Shown: piece after piece, positions 61,958 through 64,000 of the stretch | Numbering within the stretch: position 1 is the stretch's first letter | Layout of the letters: every line of letters starts with the position of its first letter | From: CAJBNH01 sp964447285 | GTDB lineage: Bacteria > Myxococcota_A > UBA9042 | Length of the DNA stretch: 64,000 bases | Assembly (NCBI GenBank): GCA_964447285.1 | Contig: CAYURO010000009.1 | Coordinates: 99,685 to 163,684 of the forward strand | Direction of reading: 5' to 3' | Program-made: the position numbers and the translations under genes | Notes under the pieces: model-generated | Databases searched by the model: none | What the model was told of the DNA's origin: nothing | Seen by the model: only the letters and a program-made list of their open reading frames with translations

Positions 61958-63427
61958 ATGTCGTACCTCCGCTTGCGGGTTGTCCTCCTGGGTTGTCTGT
62001 TTGTGGCGTCGGCGTCCTGCGAGTCCAATCCGCAGCCGGAGCCCGACCCGACGCTTCCGTCCGCGTACGATTGCATCGCCCCCGGAAGCACTGTCGACTG
62101 CACCGCCGTTGCCGAGGTCCGCGTCGAGTCCACCGGGGCGCTGGTCGCGAACGGCGACGAGTTCGCGATCGACGTGAGCAGCATTCCGATCGGCGCCAGC
62201 ACGGACCTGCGGTTCGTAATCACCAACACCACGTCTGTCCCGGCCGCCGCCGAGCTGCGGATTGCTTTCATTTTCATGGAGTACGCGGTCACCGGGCCCG
62301 ACGAAAGCACGGGGCCGAAGACCTTCGAGTGCTTCGAGGGCGACTCGCTCAGCGCCGGCAACCCCGTCAAGTGCGGCCAGATGCAGGGCAAGTGGCAGAA
62401 GATCGTGCCGGTCGCACTGGCGGACGCATCCAAGGGGCGCGTCGCCAGCCAGACGTTCGTCGTGCGCTACACCCGAATCGACGGCGGCGACAGCACGGCG
62501 AAGGTCCGCGTGCACCTCGACGGCGACCGCGACCTCGCCCAGCAGACGAATAGCGAATTCACGATCGGGTTCAAGACCGCGCCTCCGAAGGCGGTGGTCT
62601 CGCCGTCCAACGTCACGTGGCCGTTCATCCAGCAGACGACCGCGGAAGCGCAGAAGTGGCGGTCGGTCATGCTGACCAACGTGGGCGACGGCTATCTGAC
62701 CGTCAGCCGCATCCAGTTCGAGGGCAGCAGCGACTTCAGCCTGGAAGTGCCCGGACCGAGCGACACCACGGTCGTGGTCCACCCCGGCGACGACATCGCG
62801 TTCGATCCCCTGGCGGAGGATCCCAAGTTCCTGGCGTCGTTGCAGGTCGCTCCGGGCGCGACCCACACGTTCGCCGTGCGGTTCTCGCCCACCGACGACC
62901 TGCCCAAGCAGGGCGTCCTCCGGTTTCTGGTCAACGATCCGTCGGCACCGAAGCTGGACCCGTACGACGACACGTCCCACCACGTCGCCGTCACCCTGAC
63001 GGCCAACTACAAGGTCCCGTGCCTCACGGTCGAACCCATCCCCAAGGTAACCTTCGGCGGCGTGCCACTCGGCATCAGCGACACCAAGGACTTCGTGGTG
63101 AAGAGCTGCGGCGGCGAGGACCTGGAAGTCTACGGCATCGCACTGACCGGCACCGACACGACCGACGAGTTCTCGCTCGACTTCACCAAGACGATCATGG
63201 AGTTCCCCAGCCTCGACGCCACCGGACCCACCGCCGCCAAGCCGCTCGTCTTGACCCAGAAGGGCGACGCCATCGTGTCGGTGCGCTACACGCCCAAGGA
63301 CGTCACACCGCTCGACGGCAACGGCACCCCCGCGCCGCCCGACACGGTGACGATCGAGGTGACCTCGAACGCCTTTGCGACCAAGAAGCTCGTCGTCGAG
63401 GGCCATGGCCTGGCGCCAAAGCCTTGA
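61958..63427 (+). CDS. Lipoprotein with ASPM-SPD-2-Hydin/choice-of-anchor-like modules
   Basis: A 489-residue lipoprotein with lipobox SASC (Cys21). The mature part is made of beta-sandwich modules. Phrases such as VMLTNVGDGYLTVSRIQFEG, TFAVRFSPTDDLPKQGVLRFLVND and FVVKSCGGEDLEVYGIALTG are typical of the choice-of-anchor D / Hydin-like Ig folds found in surface proteins of Myxococcota and Planctomycetes. Three such modules are likely. ATG 61958 has AAGGAG upstream. The function is unknown; adhesion or a scaffold role is possible. Confidence 0.8.
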   Translation: MSYLRLRVVLLGCLFVASASCESNPQPEPDPTLPSAYDCIAPGSTVDCTAVAEVRVESTGALVANGDEFAIDVSSIPIGASTDLRFVITNTTSVPAAAELRIAFIFMEYAVTGPDESTGPKTFECFEGDSLSAGNPVKCGQMQGKWQKIVPVALADASKGRVASQTFVVRYTRIDGGDSTAKVRVHLDGDRDLAQQTNSEFTIGFKTAPPKAVVSPSNVTWPFIQQTTAEAQKWRSVMLTNVGDGYLTVSRIQFEGSSDFSLEVPGPSDTTVVVHPGDDIAFDPLAEDPKFLASLQVAPGATHTFAVRFSPTDDLPKQGVLRFLVNDPSAPKLDPYDDTSHHVAVTLTANYKVPCLTVEPIPKVTFGGVPLGISDTKDFVVKSCGGEDLEVYGIALTGTDTTDEFSLDFTKTIMEFPSLDATGPTAAKPLVLTQKGDAIVSVRYTPKDVTPLDGNGTPAPPDTVTIEVTSNAFATKKLVVEGHGLAPKP

Positions 63428-63488
63428 CGGCTCGTCACCTGCGCATCGGCGGCTTGACCCACCCGCCCCCCCAAGCGACAACCGCACC

Positions 63489-64000
63489 ATGTGCGGACGC
63501 TTCACGCAAAAGACGACGCCCCAAGAATTGGCCGAAGCCTTCGCGCTCGCCGAGCCGCCGCCCGATCTGGGTGAGCGCTACAACATCGCCCCCAGCCTCG
63601 ACATCCTCGCCATCCCCAACCTGCCGGGACCGCGCCTTGCCGAGGCGTTTCGCTGGGGCCTGGTGCCTTTCTGGGCGCGCGACCCGTCGGTTGGCAACCG
63701 CGCGGCCAACGCCCGGGCCGAGACCGTCGCCGACAAGCCCACCTTCCGCGAGGCCGTGCAGCGCAGGCGGTGCCTGGTGCTGGCCGACGGCTTCTACGAG
63801 TGGCGCACCGACGGCAAGAAGAAGACGCCGTACTGGTTCCACCGACCTGACCAGAAGCCGTTTGCGATGGCGGGGTTGTGGGAGACGTGGCGCGCCCCCG
63901 ACGGCGGGCGCCTGCAGACCGTGTGCCTGATCACGACCGACGCCAACCCCGTGGTGGCGCCCGTGCACGACCGGATGCCCGTGCTGCTGCTGCCGCAGGA
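63489..64000 (+). CDS. SRAP domain protein (YedK/HMCES), right end missing
   Basis: The first 170 codons of a SRAP protein, which crosslinks to abasic sites in single-stranded DNA through the N-terminal cysteine. Cys2 in MCGRFTQ is the reactive residue after Met removal; RYNIAPS with the catalytic-site Asn, FRWGLVPFWA, NARAETVADKPTFREA and FYEWR with the key Glu all follow the family pattern, and HDRMPVLLL is the last conserved segment, with a His used in the reaction. The gene runs off the window edge about 40-60 codons before its end. ATG 63489 is unambiguous. Confidence 0.95.
   Translation, partial: MCGRFTQKTTPQELAEAFALAEPPPDLGERYNIAPSLDILAIPNLPGPRLAEAFRWGLVPFWARDPSVGNRAANARAETVADKPTFREAVQRRRCLVLADGFYEWRTDGKKKTPYWFHRPDQKPFAMAGLWETWRAPDGGRLQTVCLITTDANPVVAPVHDRMPVLLLPQ

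Overview
The DNA is very GC-rich (about two-thirds G+C by eye) and densely packed. It reads as one chromosomal segment of a Gram-negative bacterium of the Myxococcota/'deltaproteobacterial' kind. The evidence is: a secreted chitinase-like protein with an Asp-rich linker and a C-terminal Cys / hydrophobic / Arg-cluster tail of the MYXO-CTERM type; an Asp-rich repeat lipoprotein; a DUF4388-type (PATAN-like) signalling protein; many exported TPR proteins; and a YajC-SecD-SecF-RecJ block. The species assignment is an inference. I see no rRNA, tRNA, CRISPR array, insertion sequence or prophage, and no gene-free stretch longer than about 300 bases.

Layout. 1-4967 (minus): ClpB cut by the left edge, then a DUF4175-like membrane/coiled-coil protein. 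5263-7034 (plus): the F0 part of an ATP synthase (AtpI-like, a, c) without the remaining subunits. 7130-10972 (plus): a pseudoreceiver/DUF4388/TPR protein, TsaD and RsmA. 10982-14856 (minus): a transglutaminase-like exported protein, alanine racemase, a tiny ORF and a HAD phosphatase. 15116-25512 (plus): GH18-like MYXO-CTERM protein, prepilin peptidase, YajC-SecD-SecF-RecJ and a PBP4-type D-Ala-D-Ala carboxypeptidase. 25445-37633 (minus): a Bat-like operon (lipoprotein, PHA-granule-region domain protein, exported protein, MoxR ATPase, DUF58, BatA/vWA, two exported TPR proteins of 564 and 1382 residues).

37802-49538 (minus): an internally duplicated unknown protein; a purine-degradation group (xanthine dehydrogenase XdhB and XdhA, guanine deaminase) with an acyl-AMP ligase and a short-chain dehydrogenase lodged inside it; UvrC; PpiD-like chaperone. 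49672-59221: orphan histidine kinase, Asp-rich lipoprotein, DinG/YoaA-type helicase, polytopic membrane protein, XdhC, DUF1295 membrane protein and a MobA/MocA-like nucleotidyltransferase. 59289-64000: Cys-rich exported protein, GlgC, a lipoprotein with abnormal-spindle/choice-of-anchor-like modules, and an SRAP (HMCES/YedK) protein cut by the right edge.

Functional threads. One is envelope biogenesis and quality control: SecDF-YajC, PpiD, Alr, DacB, the MoxR/BatA group, and an orphan sensor kinase separated from ppiD by a perfect 9-bp inverted repeat. The second is molybdenum hydroxylase-based purine catabolism, with maturation genes xdhC and a mocA-like gene some 14-18 kb from the structural genes. 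The third is energy coupling: the c subunit carries most, but not all, of the residues known to bind Na+ in sodium-type rings. Several promoters of the form TTGAC(C/A/G)-N17 can be seen, and two sit so close to their start codon that the mRNAs would be nearly leaderless.
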